Assembly (NCBI RefSeq): GCF_052857255.1 | Contig: NC_135498.1 | Location: 158,395,124 to 158,459,123, forward strand | DNA: 64,000 nt | Direction of reading: 5' to 3' | DNA from: Amblyomma americanum | Taxonomy: Eukaryota > Arthropoda > Arachnida > Ixodida > Ixodidae | Shown here: in pieces, positions 33,766 through 45,555 of the stretch | How the letters are laid out: each line of letters begins with the position of its first letter | How positions within the stretch are numbered: position 1 is the first letter of the stretch | Translations under genes and position numbers: made by a program | The notes under the pieces: model-generated | Told to the model about the DNA's origin: nothing | Seen by the model: only the letters and a program-made list of their open reading frames with translations | Database searches by the model: none

Positions 33766-33925
33766 TGGCTTTTATATTTTTGGTTGGTGCGCATGCGCTT
33801 TGTTATCGAAGGAAGGAGGCGTTGGTGCAAAAAACCAGTTGTTAGTCTGCGCTTGTCTCGTGTTGTTCTTCTCCCTTGTCCCGTCATTTTTGCGCAGTTA
33901 TTCATTGTTACCATAATTCTGGTGC
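32590..33925 (+). mobile_element. Penelope-like element, 5'-truncated
   Basis: It holds the C-terminal part of the reverse transcriptase and a GIY-YIG endonuclease, the two enzymes that define Penelope-like elements. It ends in a 3' UTR rich in cttgtc/cgtc motifs up to about 33925. The left end is a truncation next to the minus-strand gag element. Confidence 0.85.
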
Positions 33926-33929
33926 AACA

Positions 33930-36290
33930 TGTGACAACGATGTAGCATTTGACCAGAGTGATGCAAGCTTTCACCACCGGACAGTAGCTGATGTCGTCGA
34001 CTCCATGGAAGGGACACCGCCAATAGTGAGCTGCAGTCACGCAGTAAGCCGAGACGATTCCCTTTCTCCTTGCTTGCTATTGAAGTCCGGAGACAACAGC
34101 AAGAAAACAGCTAACTTGCCTCAAGAATATGAACTAGGAGAGTTTCTAGGCAAAGCTAAACTCACTGGCATCTCGGACTTTTAGAAGTTACGTCTTCTCA
34201 CTAAGCCATGTTCGCCAAATGTTACATACGACTTTAAGAAGGGTGTAACATCTGGAAAGAGACCTTTTCGCCAATAGCTGGGAGATTACGCCCCTTAGCT
34301 TGCGTTCTCAGCGACAGCGAAAGGCGCCCTTTGTCGTTTTTGCCTCGCTTTCCCTCCGCGTGTTCACCGGGGTACTGAAGGTAGTTTTATCGTGCGCGCT
34401 TTCAGTAACTAAAGAAAAATGCGCGAGGCGTGCAGGTATCACTTAAAATCCCAATGGCACAAGGAGGGAATGACGGCCTCACAGAACTTTATGGATATTA
34501 TGAAAGGCAAGCAGCTACCCGCTGTACAGCAGCTGCACAGAGCACTGCACGAGCAAGTTCAAAGGAATCGTGAGAAACTATTTCCAATAGTTTCCACCAT
34601 TGTCTTTCGCGCAACGCATGACTTGCCAATTCGCGGCAAACAGTCTGATAGTGGAGTCTTCAATGATCTCCTTGACTTTCGGGTAGAAGCTGGAGATGCT
34701 CGACTTCAGGAGCACTTCGCTTCTTCTGCTGGCAATGCAAAGTACACTTCTGTCCGCGTCCAGAACGATAAAATCACAATCTGTGGGGGCATCCTGAGAA
34801 AGCAGATAGTTGCCGAAGCTAACACAGCGTTTGCTTTTTTCGTTCTTGCTGACCAAACTGCAGATATTTAAGGAAAAAAGCAGATGTCTATAGGCCTTCG
34901 CTTTATTGACAAGGCGGGAGCCAAAGTGTGCGTTCTAGAGCAGTATTTGGGATATGTAGAGCTGGATCAATTAAACTCGGCTTGCATCGCCGCTGCAATC
35001 TTGAAGGTTTTGACGATTGCCGGGCTGATTCTTTCGAACCTCGTAGGACCGGGGTACGATGGATGCTCTACAATGGCTGGAAAAGAAGCTGGGGTGAACA
35101 AAATAATACAAAAACAGTTCCCGAAGGCACTATTTCTGTACTGCGCAAGCCACAAACTAAATCTCGTCATCAACAGTTTGAACGACGTCTCTGAAATCCG
35201 AAACAAAATTGGGATAAACAAACAAACCATAAACTTCTTCCGCGAGAGAGCGCCCCGAAGAAAATTGGTGCCCAACATCGCGATGCTGTGTGAGACAGGA
35301 TGGTCTGCAAAATGCAGTATATATTAGGATCTTGTCTCAGCATTACGTGGCCATAGTCGAAGCACTGGAGGAGCTCGCGTCAACGGAATCATGCTCGAAC
35401 GCTGCAACTAGACAACGAGCTCACGTCCTCTACTGCGCAACAACGAGTTCGTCTTTCATCGTCTGCTTGCACATTGTAGCGAAGTACAGCGCTCGGCTCG
35501 AACCAGTTACGAACGTTCTGCAAGGTGTATCCATGGACTTCCATTCTGTGCATAACCATATCACTGAGCTGCAACATATTTTTCACGGCCACCAAAAAAA
35601 CGTTGTACAGTTCTCTGACATCATGAATGCAGCAAGGGAGGCAGACAATCACTTAAATGTGGTGATATCTGTACCAAGACAAGTCTCCAGTCAGGCCAAC
35701 CGAGACAACAACGGGATTCAGTCGCCGGAGAAATACTACCGTGTGGCAATATATAATGTGCCATACTTGGACTCTGTCACTGCTTCTTTAGCTCGGCGCT
35801 TTTCTGAAAGCAATGGGAGGAGCTTCAAACTTCTACAGCTGCATCCATCAAAAATGAAGCGCTTGAGCCGTGTTGAGTTCGCTGCCCTCGCCGAAAAACT
35901 CCAATGCTTGTACGGCATCGAATACTTCAAGGAAGAGGCCATCTCTTGGCACGAGATGTGGTGCAACGAAACTAGGGACCCATCAGAAATAACTTACTGC
36001 GAGCTTCTACATCAGGCCAAGACATTCTTCCCCGGTGTTGCAAAAGTCATTGAGGTGGCTCTGGCTTTGCCAGTTACTGCCAATACGGTCGAACGCTTCT
36101 TCTGTGCAATAAAGAGAGTGAAAACCTAGCTGTGCTCAACCATGACAAACAACAGTCTGGACGGCCTTTGATGATGAGTGTGCCCCGAGAGCGTGTAAAG
36201 AAGCACATAAATGACTTTATCACCCTTGTCATCACGCAATTCGCCCAGAAAAACCTGAGGTGTCTGCAATTGCTCTTCAAGGAAAACTTA
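33930..36290 (+). pseudogene. hAT-superfamily transposase (DUF4371/ZMYM1-like), dead
   Basis: In order: a TTF-like zinc-finger remnant with stops (34185-34420, LLTKPCSPNVTYDFKKGV); a DUF4371-type core at 34419-34871 (ALHEQVQRNREKLFPIVSTI, FRVEAGDARLQEHF, ILRKQIVAEANTAFAFFVLA); 34884-35327 with VGPGYDGCSTMAGKEAGVNK and LFLYCASHKLNLVINSL; and a long frame at 35290-36129. That frame ends in the hAT dimerisation segment (VIEVALALPVTANTVERFFC then IKRVKT), after which a shifted frame continues to about 36290. The family is a cut-and-paste transposase that acts in the nucleus. The frame is lost at 34190, 34870, 35300 and 36130. I did not find terminal inverted repeats for this copy, and it lies outside the 38703-47481 unit, so I do not link the two. 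Confidence 0.88.
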
Positions 36291-36580
36291 CTGAGTGACT
36301 GTAGTTGCGTGTTGGTGAACATATTGTGCTGCGTGCTGGTCATCGATTCGGGTGAGTCGAGAACCCCCATGCAGCAAGACTGAGCAGGCTTCTCCACGAA
36401 GTGATAGTATGCCTTTGAATTTTTTATTAATTTTGATTATTTGTTTTAAAAAACTCCAATGTATCTCTCCAATAAGCATTAATAACCGTTTGTTATTTTT
36501 TTTTCATGTGTGTATTTTACTTGCGTATTAAATAGATTAACTCCGCAAATAGTGCCTTTTTGCTGCAAACATACCACTGA

Positions 36581-36598
36581 CCCCCCCCCCCCCCCCCC
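36581..36598. repeat. poly-C tract
   Basis: Eighteen consecutive C between the hAT remnant and LINE-d. Confidence 0.98.
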
Positions 36599-36639
36599 AG
36601 CTCCGTAGCCAACAACCAACGGGCCCCTCCCTGAAACGG

Positions 36640-37400
36640 CCACCGTATAGTGTTTCAGTGGATCCCAGGACACTGCGGACTCGATGGAAATGAGACCACC
36701 GACTCTGAAGCAAGGAGCGCCTTCAGCAGTTACCTGCGTACAGCTGTACCGTTCTCTATAGTGGACACAACTTGTCTCCTTTCGGAATTGATGAGGAGGG
36801 CGACGGCTAGGTACTGGGCCCTGCCAGACACCCGCCACATCCGCCTTAAACGGCTAGATCCGACGATGACGTTTTCAGTTCCTCGCGGAATACCTCGCCC
36901 TATTGCATGCGTTATCCGTAGACTACGTTTAAACGTGGCATTCAAGCGCAAATACTTGCACTTAATAGGACAAGCGGACTCCCCGGAATGTACCACATGT
37001 GGCGTGCTAGAGACTATAGAACATGTTTTAGTGGCGTGTCCAGCGTATGCACGTGAAAGACTCATACTCGCATCTGCTTTGAAGCCTATGGACACATCGC
37101 TCCTCTCTCAGGATTTGATCCTCGGCGCTTGGCCAGATAGTTTTAGAACTGTAAAGGCAACGCGAGCGCTCTCAGGCTTTTTGAGCGACACGGACCTTGT
37201 CTCGCGTTTGTGATGTCAGAAAGTGTGCCTTGTTTTTTTTAAGTAGTTTTTCATCTGCCTCCTCCCATCATCATCGCCCCCCATCGTGACCTTCTTTTAT
37301 CTCCTCTTCCCGTCCCCCAGAGCAGAGTAGCAGGCCAGATATTTACTTATCAGGCCAACCTCTCTGCCTTTCTTATCAATAAACCCTCTCTCTCTCTCTC
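36640..37400 (+). mobile_element. LINE-d, 3' end of an RNase H-bearing LINE
   Basis: Coding remnant at 36650-37213, then a pyrimidine-rich 3' UTR with a poly-A-like signal (tcaataaacc, 37376-37385) and a (CT)n tail at 37385-37400. It resembles LINE-c at 18598-20700 in both protein and tail. Confidence 0.85.
36650..37213 (+). pseudogene. LINE-d RNase H end and C-terminal zinc region
   Basis: The frame opens with VFQWIPGHCGLDGNETTDSE, the last catalytic block of RNase H, where the Asp is shifted to Thr-Asp. It continues with RLKRLDPTMTFSVPRGIPRP and then a C-terminal Cys/His motif (CTTCGVLETIEHVLVACPAY). It runs 187 codons without a break to the natural stop, so this copy is less decayed than LINE-c. 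Everything upstream is missing by 5' truncation. The C-terminal domain is typical of R1/LOA-like LINEs and probably binds nucleic acid. Confidence 0.85.
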
Positions 37401-37432
37401 CCTCCCTGCAAAAAATTCTGCATACGTCCTTG

Positions 37433-37641
<209 letters not shown>

Positions 37642-38694
37642 GGGTCAGTAGCATGAGGTTTATGAATGCCAAAAAAGGATGTTCGCAGAGACCTCTGAGC
37701 AACCAAGCGAGGAAAGATTGCGAACGTCGGCCTGTGCTCGAGAAAAAACTAACCCCGCACGCCTAGCAGCCACCGATCACAAGCTCTTCCCATATCCCAT
37801 ATCCCATAACGACCTGCTCCGAGAGCAGGTAATCACCTCCGCCATCAGGCTGGGCGCCGGGTGGCCGCGTTGGCAAAGTGCGGCGCTACAATAAACCTCG
37901 CGGCATGCAACGACTCCACGTGTTCCCCCTGACAAAGAGGAAGAGCCTTTAGAAAGGGGTGCCCTGGGACCTTCCTCCTCTCTTTTTTCCTAGGCGGCAG
38001 AAACATGCTGACGCGCTCGGACGCAGTAGGGTAAACTTCCGTTCTTTGTAGATAACACCTCGCACTTTATATACTCGTCCAATCCAAATAAATGCAATCA
38101 ACTCGTATCTTGTCTGCCCTCAACCGCTTTGATCCTCTTCCCGCGCTTCAAAAGAGAAATCCGAAAGAAGAACTGCAAAAGAACCAATAAGCACTGAACA
38201 TGTGTTGCATGTAAGCTTTCAGCATACGACTACCCTTCAGTAGGCCTCCACGCATCTCCTCCCTTGAAAAGCACCGCGGAACGAAGTGGCCGCGAAATAA
38301 AATTTGATGCCACAATGGTAATGCGACCCATGTAAAACGAGAGGCCAAAATCTGTTCTCGCAGCTCCGGTCCTTACAGCAGCTACTATGATCATCCGCCA
38401 ACTTTCGGTCTTGTCTACGTCTCTTGCAAGGCAAGGAAATACGGACATTGTGGTAAGCAGCTACATCGCCTATTCGCAATAACGTCTTCGTCAATAAACA
38501 GCCTGTTGCAGTCACCGGCAACGGCACTCTAGTCGATAGAGGCCACGGGAGAGTGACGAACCTTGCTACCCCACGGGAACCGCCGTCGAGATCACCCGTC
38601 GCTCTCTGGAGTGACGCCGAGGATCCAAGCAACAGCGCTGTGGAAAACGCGTTCACGTTCAACTCAGATTTTCAGCATGGCGCAGACTTACTCT
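37642..38694. other. unassigned sequence flanking the hAT-like unit
   Basis: A minus-strand frame of 141 codons (38237-38662) and shorter ones have no recognisable domain. Nothing else is visible. Confidence 0.45.
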
Positions 38695-38702
38695 CTCATA
38701 CG
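38695..38702 (+). repeat. 8-bp target-site duplication CTCATACG, left copy
   Basis: Directly precedes cagaggtcggc at 38703. The identical 8-mer directly follows the right terminus at 47482-47489. Confidence 0.88.
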
Positions 38703-38905
38703 CAGAGGTCGGCATTTCACCTCAAAAATCTGGACCTCACCTCAACCTCAAAAAAAAATTTCCCGACCTCACTCAACCTCAAGCTCATTAGTTGAGGTTG
38801 AGGTCTCCTTAGGCGCTCTCACCTCGCTTTTCCTGAAGCCACTGCTGACCTCACTCAACCTCACCTCAACCTCAAATTGTGAGGTTGAGGTCGGCTGCTC
38901 GACCT
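38703..38905 (+). repeat. left terminal and subterminal motif cluster of the hAT-like unit
   Basis: Contains repeated acctcaacctc and gaggttgaggtc words in both orientations, for example near 38735, 38797, 38853 and 38880. Subterminal repeats of this kind are usual binding sites for hAT transposases. Confidence 0.85.
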
Positions 38906-39724
38906 CAAAAACAAACGGAAAACAAAATAAAAAGCGATTAAGAATTTTTTTCAGTTAAAAACAATTTTGAATTTTGAGAATCCTGTGAGACAGGAAACTC
39001 AGAAAGCCAAAATGATGATGGTATTATTTAATAAGGTGTGTACAGACACCATTGTTGTGCACGCAATAGGAGAAGCTTACAATCTAGAATGAACCCTCAG
39101 AGAGTATATGGCCTGCAGGCAGGGGTGTCCCATGTGCGGTTACCGCCAGTACGTCGGTGAGTACTTTATATGTGTCAATACTTGGCAACCTGCTTCGTGT
39201 ATACTTGTTCGTACTGGAAGCCTCTCGCTCATTCACGCACAAACTGGCAGTTGACAAACACAGCCTTTCTACACCATCTACCAGAAATTGGGAGGAGGGG
39301 GGAGGTATCACGATACTCGTCGATGTACTTTCCAATCCGACGATTACGCAGAAGCATATCAGTATATTTCGATTTTCTAGCTCTATCCGGCATAGCAAGA
39401 ATACTCTTTTCAGTCCTGTGTATGTTGCCTTCGAAAACACTTAAAAAGCTGCCACTGTAGTACAAAAATAGAGGCACATTGTATTTATGTCTGTGTAGAA
39501 GCGAGCGGCTTCTTTTAGTAATGCGAAACGATTAGATGGCTCACTTTCAAGGCCATATCCGCAAAAAAGTGTCCGTAAGAAACGGCGCCATGCGACCTCA
39601 TGAGGCGACGAATAACGCGACGAAGATGATGGCGTCACATAAATATTTAATACTAATTAATATATTTGTGTAACGCTAAGACTAATCAGTATAATTAGTG
39701 ATGACATCATGTGAGTGTGAGGTC
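38906..39724. other. unassigned interior of the hAT-like unit, left
   Basis: Overlapping frames of 65-118 codons (39084-39477) on both strands lack any recognisable domain. I see no transposase motif. Confidence 0.45.
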
Positions 39725-39838
39725 ATACCAGGTCACGTGACGTCTATGTAATGCGCCATCAAACCTAGTCACGTGACGGCGCTGTAATATAACATCACAC
39801 CTACTCACGTGACAACAATGTAATTTCTCGTCATACCA
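39725..39838 (+). repeat. 36-bp tandem repeat, three units, each with a CACGTG palindrome
   Basis: gtcacgtgac occurs at 39732 and 39768, and ctcacgtgac at 39804, spaced exactly 36 bp. Each is followed by a diverged nnnnntgtaat block and by an atca or gtca word. Confidence 0.88.
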
Positions 39839-40079
39839 GGCCCCCATGCACCCCCTTCCACCCAATTTAAAGATCCATATGGATCCCACATTACTACACA
39901 TGCGCGCATGACGCATTACAAAGAGTGCCCACAAGCCGATCCACAATAATGACATTTGGATTGTCCAGCTGGTAAACGCGCCAGTTCTCATGTATGACAT
40001 ACTGCAAAGATCATGCAACGACACATGCCTTTGACTCTCGAGATAATGGCAATAATGATGATGCTAACAGTGTATCTTT

Positions 40080-40514
40080 ATGAGCCCGGGGAAGCCCGAT
40101 ATACGCGAACTAGAGCTCGCCCGTGTCAGACAGAGCGAGCTAGAACGCCAGGTAGCCGAGCTCACGAAGGCAGTTAGGGAACAGAGACCAAACAGCCCTC
40201 GGCATCCGCAACCCGAGCAAATCCAACTGCCACCCTCGCCGCAAGCAGGCAATGAGGATTTCAACAACTTCAAAGCTGAAATGCAGCAGATGATGCAGCA
40301 GATGATGCAACAGATGCAACTGCAAATTATAGAGATACGGAGCTCAATCCGCAAGCAAAAATTCACTGAGAATATAGAGAGAAGGCGTATCACCGTCCCG
40401 CGCTGGCGGCCCTCGCCAACACAACAACCAACACGGAAGCTTAAACATTTCCAACAAAACCTTGAGCAAACAAGAAAACCTAGAAATTTGGCAATGGAAC
40501 TGCAGAGGCTATAG
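40080..40514 (+). pseudogene. LINE-e ORF1, C-terminal part
   Basis: The 144-codon frame is helical and Gln/Glu-rich: RQSELERQVAELTKAVREQR, and then a Met-Gln repeat (MQQMMQQMMQQMQLQIIEIR), which suggests a coiled coil. It ends at 40514, overlapping the start of the endonuclease frame (40462) by about 50 bp. This is the usual arrangement of ORF1 and ORF2 in R1/I-like LINEs. ORF1 proteins bind element RNA. No zinc knuckles are present and the N-terminal part is absent. If the target duplication at 40095-40103 is real, the LINE starts inside this frame and the first eight codons are host or hAT-unit sequence. Confidence 0.6.
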
Positions 40515-43500
40515 GAGGAAGCAAGACCTCCTTCAACAGTACATTAACACACAGCAAACGCCACCCGACATTATAGTGCTTCAGGAAACGGGCATCACCC
40601 CAAACCTAGGAGGATACATGTGCTACGAAACCCAGGAAAAAGGAAGGACGGCAATCCTAGTCAGCAAAGCGATCATAGCCATAAGCCACGACAGGATAGC
40701 TGAAACGGACATAGAGCATGTGATCATAGAAATTATTCCACAGAAACAGAGGAAAAGGGGCAGCATTTTCATCGTTAATACCTACAGCCCGCCGAAACAG
40801 AGGAAAGCCAAATTCCAAGAGCTTTTTCAAGGCGCCAGCAAACTATCAAAGGGCAACACGCTAGTCGTCTTAGGCGATTTTAATGCCCGGAATAAAAGCT
40901 GGGGATACAAGAATTTCAATGTTAAAGGAAAGACATTAGCGGAAGCGGCAGAAACTGCAGGCTACAATTTACTCACAGACCCAGAGACTCCGACCAGAAT
41001 AGGCAACAGTGTCACTTCGACACCTGCCCGGACCTCCCCTTCATTAAGGGTCCGGGACAGGCGCAATGGGAAAACTTGATGGAAAATCTGGGGAGTGACC
41101 ACTACATAATCAAAACCCAAGTGGCCTCCGATCGACTCAAGCGGCAACTGGGCACGGCTGAAATCACAGACTGGAGCGCCTTTAGAGAAGCATGCGACGA
41201 ACACCTCATCAAAGGAGGGATTCAGTCGATTGAAGAATGTGGAAACATACTCAAGCAAAGGCAAAATGAGCACACCAAAGAGATCAAGAGAACACAGACA
41301 CCCGAAGTAGACGCCAGGCTCCTTAGGCTATGGGAAATCAGACGTGGTCTAATCAAGAGGTGGAAGAAACAGAAACACAACAGGAAGCTCAAACTTAAAA
41401 TATCAGAAATTACAACGAAACAGAGGAGTACGCAGTACAGTTGGCGAAAACGAACTGGCAGCAATTCAGTAACTCCCTCAACGGAACTCTGAGCACAGCT
41501 AGGACATGGCATATGCTGAAAGCGCTCATCGATCCGACCAAAACCAAAGCAGAAAACAATAAAGCAATATACCGATTAATCCCCCAGTTCGAAGGAACCG
41601 ATGAGGAACTTCTGGACAAAGTGCGCATCAAGTGCTTCGGGGACACAAACCCGAGAACCTATGCAAGAGATTATCGGGGGAAAGAAAATCCAAACCTAGA
41701 TAGACCCATCACATGAGAAGAAGTCTATGCAGCAATTCGAAGCACAACTAGGATTACGGCAGCGGGTGCGGACAAAATCAACAGCGCACTCATCCGCAAC
41801 CTCGGTGACGAGCTAGTCGCAGAATTAACCGATTTCCTGGGCAGCGGAGACCATTCCCGAGGATTGGAAGCATGCAGAGGTCGTTATGATTCCAAAAACC
41901 GGGTAAAAAGCTACAAATCGAAGACCTAAGACCCATCTCCCTCACATCGTGCCTCGGCAAGCTGTACGAGAGAGTGGTAACATTAAGGCTGCAACAATAC
42001 ATGGAGGATAACGAACTCTATCCCCACAGTATGTTCGGATTCAGGGCGAAGCTGTCGACCCAAGACGTACTTCTACAAATCAAAGAAGGAGTTCTAAGTA
42101 ACGTCCCTAGGGACGGAGAGAACGTAGTAATGGCACTGGATATCAAAGTAGCTTTTGACAACGTAAGCCACGAAGCCATCCTGACAGGCCTGGACGACCT
42201 GAACTGCGGCAGGAGGGTCTTCGGTTACGTCAAAGCTTTCCTCTCAGATAGAACAGCGACGATAGGGCTGGGAGAACTCCGCTCGGAGAAGTTCCACACC
42301 CCTAACAAGGAAACTCCCCAGGGCTCGGTCATCTCACCTACGCTTTTTAACGTTGCAATGATCAGCCTTGCAAAACAACTTAAGGAAGTCGAAGGAATAC
42401 ACCATGCCATGTATGCCGACGACATCACCATCTGGACAAATACGGGCTCACTAAAAGAAAAGGAAGAAAGACTACAGGAGGCCGCGACGTGCGTAGAGAA
42501 CTACGTAAAAGCGAGAGGGCTAGCATGCTCCACCGAAAAATCAGACCTGCTCAAGTCTGGAGAGGGAAACAAAACCGCACAGTCCCGAACAGCGACGAGC
42601 TTAGGTTCAACGTCTACCTAGAGGGAAAACTCATACCAGAGAAAACACTCATAAGAATCTTGGGCATGTGGATACAATCAAACCAACGGTGTACACATGC
42701 ACTTGTTCTACTCAAAGCTTCCACCCTACAAGTTGCCCGCATGATCACACGCGTCTCCCATAAACGCTCGGGCATGCGAGGAGAAGACACGCTAAGGCTG
42801 GTCAGGAGCCTGGTTATCAGCCGAGTCACCTACAGTCTTCCATACTACAACCCAATCAAAAGCGAAAGCCAACAGATTGATGCGCAAAGCATACAAAACA
42901 GCACTCCATCTACCGCAATGCACATCCACAGAGAAGCTTTTAGCACTAAGACTTCATAACAACTTTGAAGAACTGAGAGAGGCACAACACGTCGCCCAGT
43001 TGCAGAGACTACAGCAGACTCCGTCTGGCAGGGAGCTTCTGCAGAAGTTGGGATGCAACTAACAAATAAAAGAAATCCAGCGAACCGCGACTGTCCCGGA
43101 CAGCATACGAGGCACAATTAGAGTGACCCCCATCCCCAAGAACATGGGCCCCAACCTACACGAAGAACGCAGAAAGGCGAGAGCCGAGTACATCCAAAAA
43201 TCACTAGCCCGCCAGACAACAACGGTGTATGTGGACGCAGCCACATACCCCAGAAGGACGGGACAAAACAACCCCAACGCGGTAGCGGCTGTGATTAACT
43301 CTGACATGCGGGACATCATCAGCGCGTCGCTACGGGACTGCACGGTAGTCGAGGCTGAAGAAGTGGCCGTCACTCTAGCGGCAGCGGAGGGCTGCCGGAC
43401 TAAGCGATCCTTAACAATACTAACCGATCTCAAACGGCATTCCGAAACTTAATGTTAGGCAGAATAGGTCACAGAGCGCTCCGCATACTCCGCTCAGGGG

Positions 43501-44157
43501 ACCGACCCAAACAAAGCACGGAAGAAGAACCAATAAAGCATACGATGGTATGGACGCCGGGACACGCGGGAGTGGAAGGCAACCAAGCGGTCGACAGGGT
43601 AGCTCGAGAGTACACTTTCTACCGAGCTCCCTCCACAAGCGACCTCGAGGAAGCCGAACCTGTCCCTAGAGATTACTCGGCAATCTTAAACCACTACAAG
43701 GGCTGCAGGAAATGGTACCCCCCCACCACATAAATCTCTCTCCAGGGAAGACGCCGTCGCCTGGAGGCTGCTACAGACGGGCTCATACACGAATCTAAAT
43801 ACACTCAACAAAATACAACCCACACAATACACAGACAAATGCCCATGGTGCCATGAAACACCCACGCTCTATCACATAACGTGGGCCTGCCAGAAAATAT
43901 AGGTGGCACCAAAAATACCAAACCCGAGTGCGGAGCAATGGGAAGGAATGCTCTCCAGCGACCGTCAGGACGTCCAACTTGGGCTAATCCGGCGAGCACA
44001 GCTGGCAGCGGCATCCAGCGGAGCCCTGGACTAGGGGCCGACGACCATTGCTAAGAAGACGGACGACACACCTGACTCCACCAAATTGCTCACCTACTCT
44101 CTAGAGCTCAATAAACGTTTTCCTTCCTTCCTTCCTTCCTTCCTTCCTTCCTTCCTT
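40104..44157 (+). mobile_element. LINE-e, nearly complete ORF2, inserted in the hAT-like unit
   Basis: ORF1 end, endonuclease, RT, RNase H and a C-terminal zinc region are all present in order. A short 3' UTR with caataaacg (44110-44118) and a (CCTT)n tail (44119-44159) follow. The 9-mer CCGATATAC occurs at 40095-40103 and again at 44158-44166 directly after the tail. It is a candidate target-site duplication, although its first two bases overlap the tail repeat. Confidence 0.85.
40462..44033 (+). pseudogene. LINE-e ORF2: endonuclease, reverse transcriptase, RNase H
   Basis: Apurinic-like endonuclease at 40462-41079: IWQWNCRGYRRKQDLL, VLQETGI with the catalytic Glu, and VVLGDFNARNKSWGY. A frameshift near 41020 disturbs its end. 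The RT (41974-42621) has MFGFRAKLSTQD, MALDIKVAFDNVSH (motif A), QGSVISPTLFN and an intact catalytic YADD (residues 147-150 of that frame). The thumb follows in another frame (ILGMWIQSN, RSLVISRVTYSLPYY). RNase H: VYVDAATYPRRTG, VEAEEVAVTLAA, ILTD and, after a stop, MVWTPGHAGVEGNQAVDRVA. The C-terminal region has CPWCHETPTLYHITWAC. The frame ends at 44031-44033. There are about six frame changes. The domain order matches I/R1-group LINEs with RNase H. This copy is dead but almost full length. Confidence 0.9.
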
Positions 44158-44159
44158 CC
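44119..44159. repeat. (CCTT)n LINE tail
   Basis: About ten CCTT units form the 3' tail of LINE-e. Confidence 0.95.
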
Positions 44160-44166
44160 GATATAC

Positions 44167-45555
44167 CGCTACCAAATTAAAAGTTTGCCAGAATATTGAT
44201 TAAATATTGCACATTACCCAGCACCCGAAGACAATTATAGTGCGGGAAAGTGGGAATACTTGCAGCTAATAATTAAGGATGATGATGTTGATTTTCCAGG
44301 GAGGTCAAGACCCTCCCCCGTTTCCGCCACTTCCCTCCAGATGGCGATGGTAATGGTTCCGAAATCCTGGGAATTCTCCGATGACTCGGTGAACCCGTGG
44401 CATTTTGAAACAAATGGCTAGATTACGTCTTCAAACACTGTCCCAACTATTAAAATCACGCGGGTCAAAACAACTGGCCTAGAGTGGGCAGCGTGAACCG
44501 CTCTCTCTACCAAGAGCACCATGAATCTCCGCTCAAATTTCCCCGCAGCGAAATCTTTTCCAAGCCACCCCCCCCCCCCCCTGGGGAAAAAAAAAGCCGC
44601 CTAAGTACTCATATGCTTCAACCGAAATCTGGGTACCATTTCGTCAACCAGACTGAGACAAGCTGCTTTAAGTCAATCATTTGTTTTCCTTCAAACTGAA
44701 CTAATCAATAACACCCCAGCATCCTCAACGTTTTTTACCCACGAGCACCGCGCGAGCATTCTGCGATGCCGTTTAAGGTGAAGGATGGGTCTCTGCAAAA
44801 TAGTTAAAGGAAAGAGAACGTGTAGTGCCTGGTCGTCTGCAAGGCAGGCCGCCAACCTAACTGATCCCATTTGGAAAAAAAAAGAGAAGCATTACAAACA
44901 TACAAACAAAAATCGCACACTAAAAAAGGAGTGAACAACATTGTGCCCCATTAAACGTCATATTTGAACGTTTGAAACAGCGACTCAGCAGCACAGCGCG
45001 AGCATGTAATCAGTTCCGTTCACAGATCTTCATTAAAAAAGAAGGAAAAGGAATCAGCTACCACATCACCATACATTCATTAGAGTTTTGCATTTTTCCG
45101 CCGCTGGAACAAAGTTATGCCGTCTTCTCAGAAATAAGCGAATTTTCGAGAAGGAACAAGGCACCGGAGACCAAAAGAGAGGCTATTCGGAAGGATAAAA
45201 AAGTGAAATTATAATTTCATCTCCTTGCATTACGGAACGGGAATGTACTGAATTAGTGCGAGATTCGAAAGGGGAAGTCACCGATCAAAAGCTTCGGCGG
45301 TGTTATACAGGTTTTTCTGGCTTCGTGCTTTTTTTAATCAAATCAGCAGGTGTCCTTGGTAGGAACCACCTGAATCACATTCGCTCGCCTGTGCCGACTA
45401 CTCCAGTTTCTGTTAAGTCAGCTTGTAATGTACAGCAGGATGCGATGCTCTACCAAAAACTGCCCCGAGGCACGATCCATTGCCAACATCGTACTGTCTT
45501 CCCGCTGCTTGCGGCTTCACGCTAACATAGTTTCGTAAAAAACAAACACCACATG
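44167..45555. other. unassigned interior of the hAT-like unit, middle
   Basis: A poly-C run at about 44567-44581 and short frames (44484-44699, 44972-45214, 45256-45525) without domain. No transposase is recognisable. Confidence 0.45.

Noticed and set aside
33930..36290. Domesticated ZMYM1-like host gene
   Set aside because: Four frame breaks and internal stops, and no intron-like boundaries at the breaks, point to a dead transposase.
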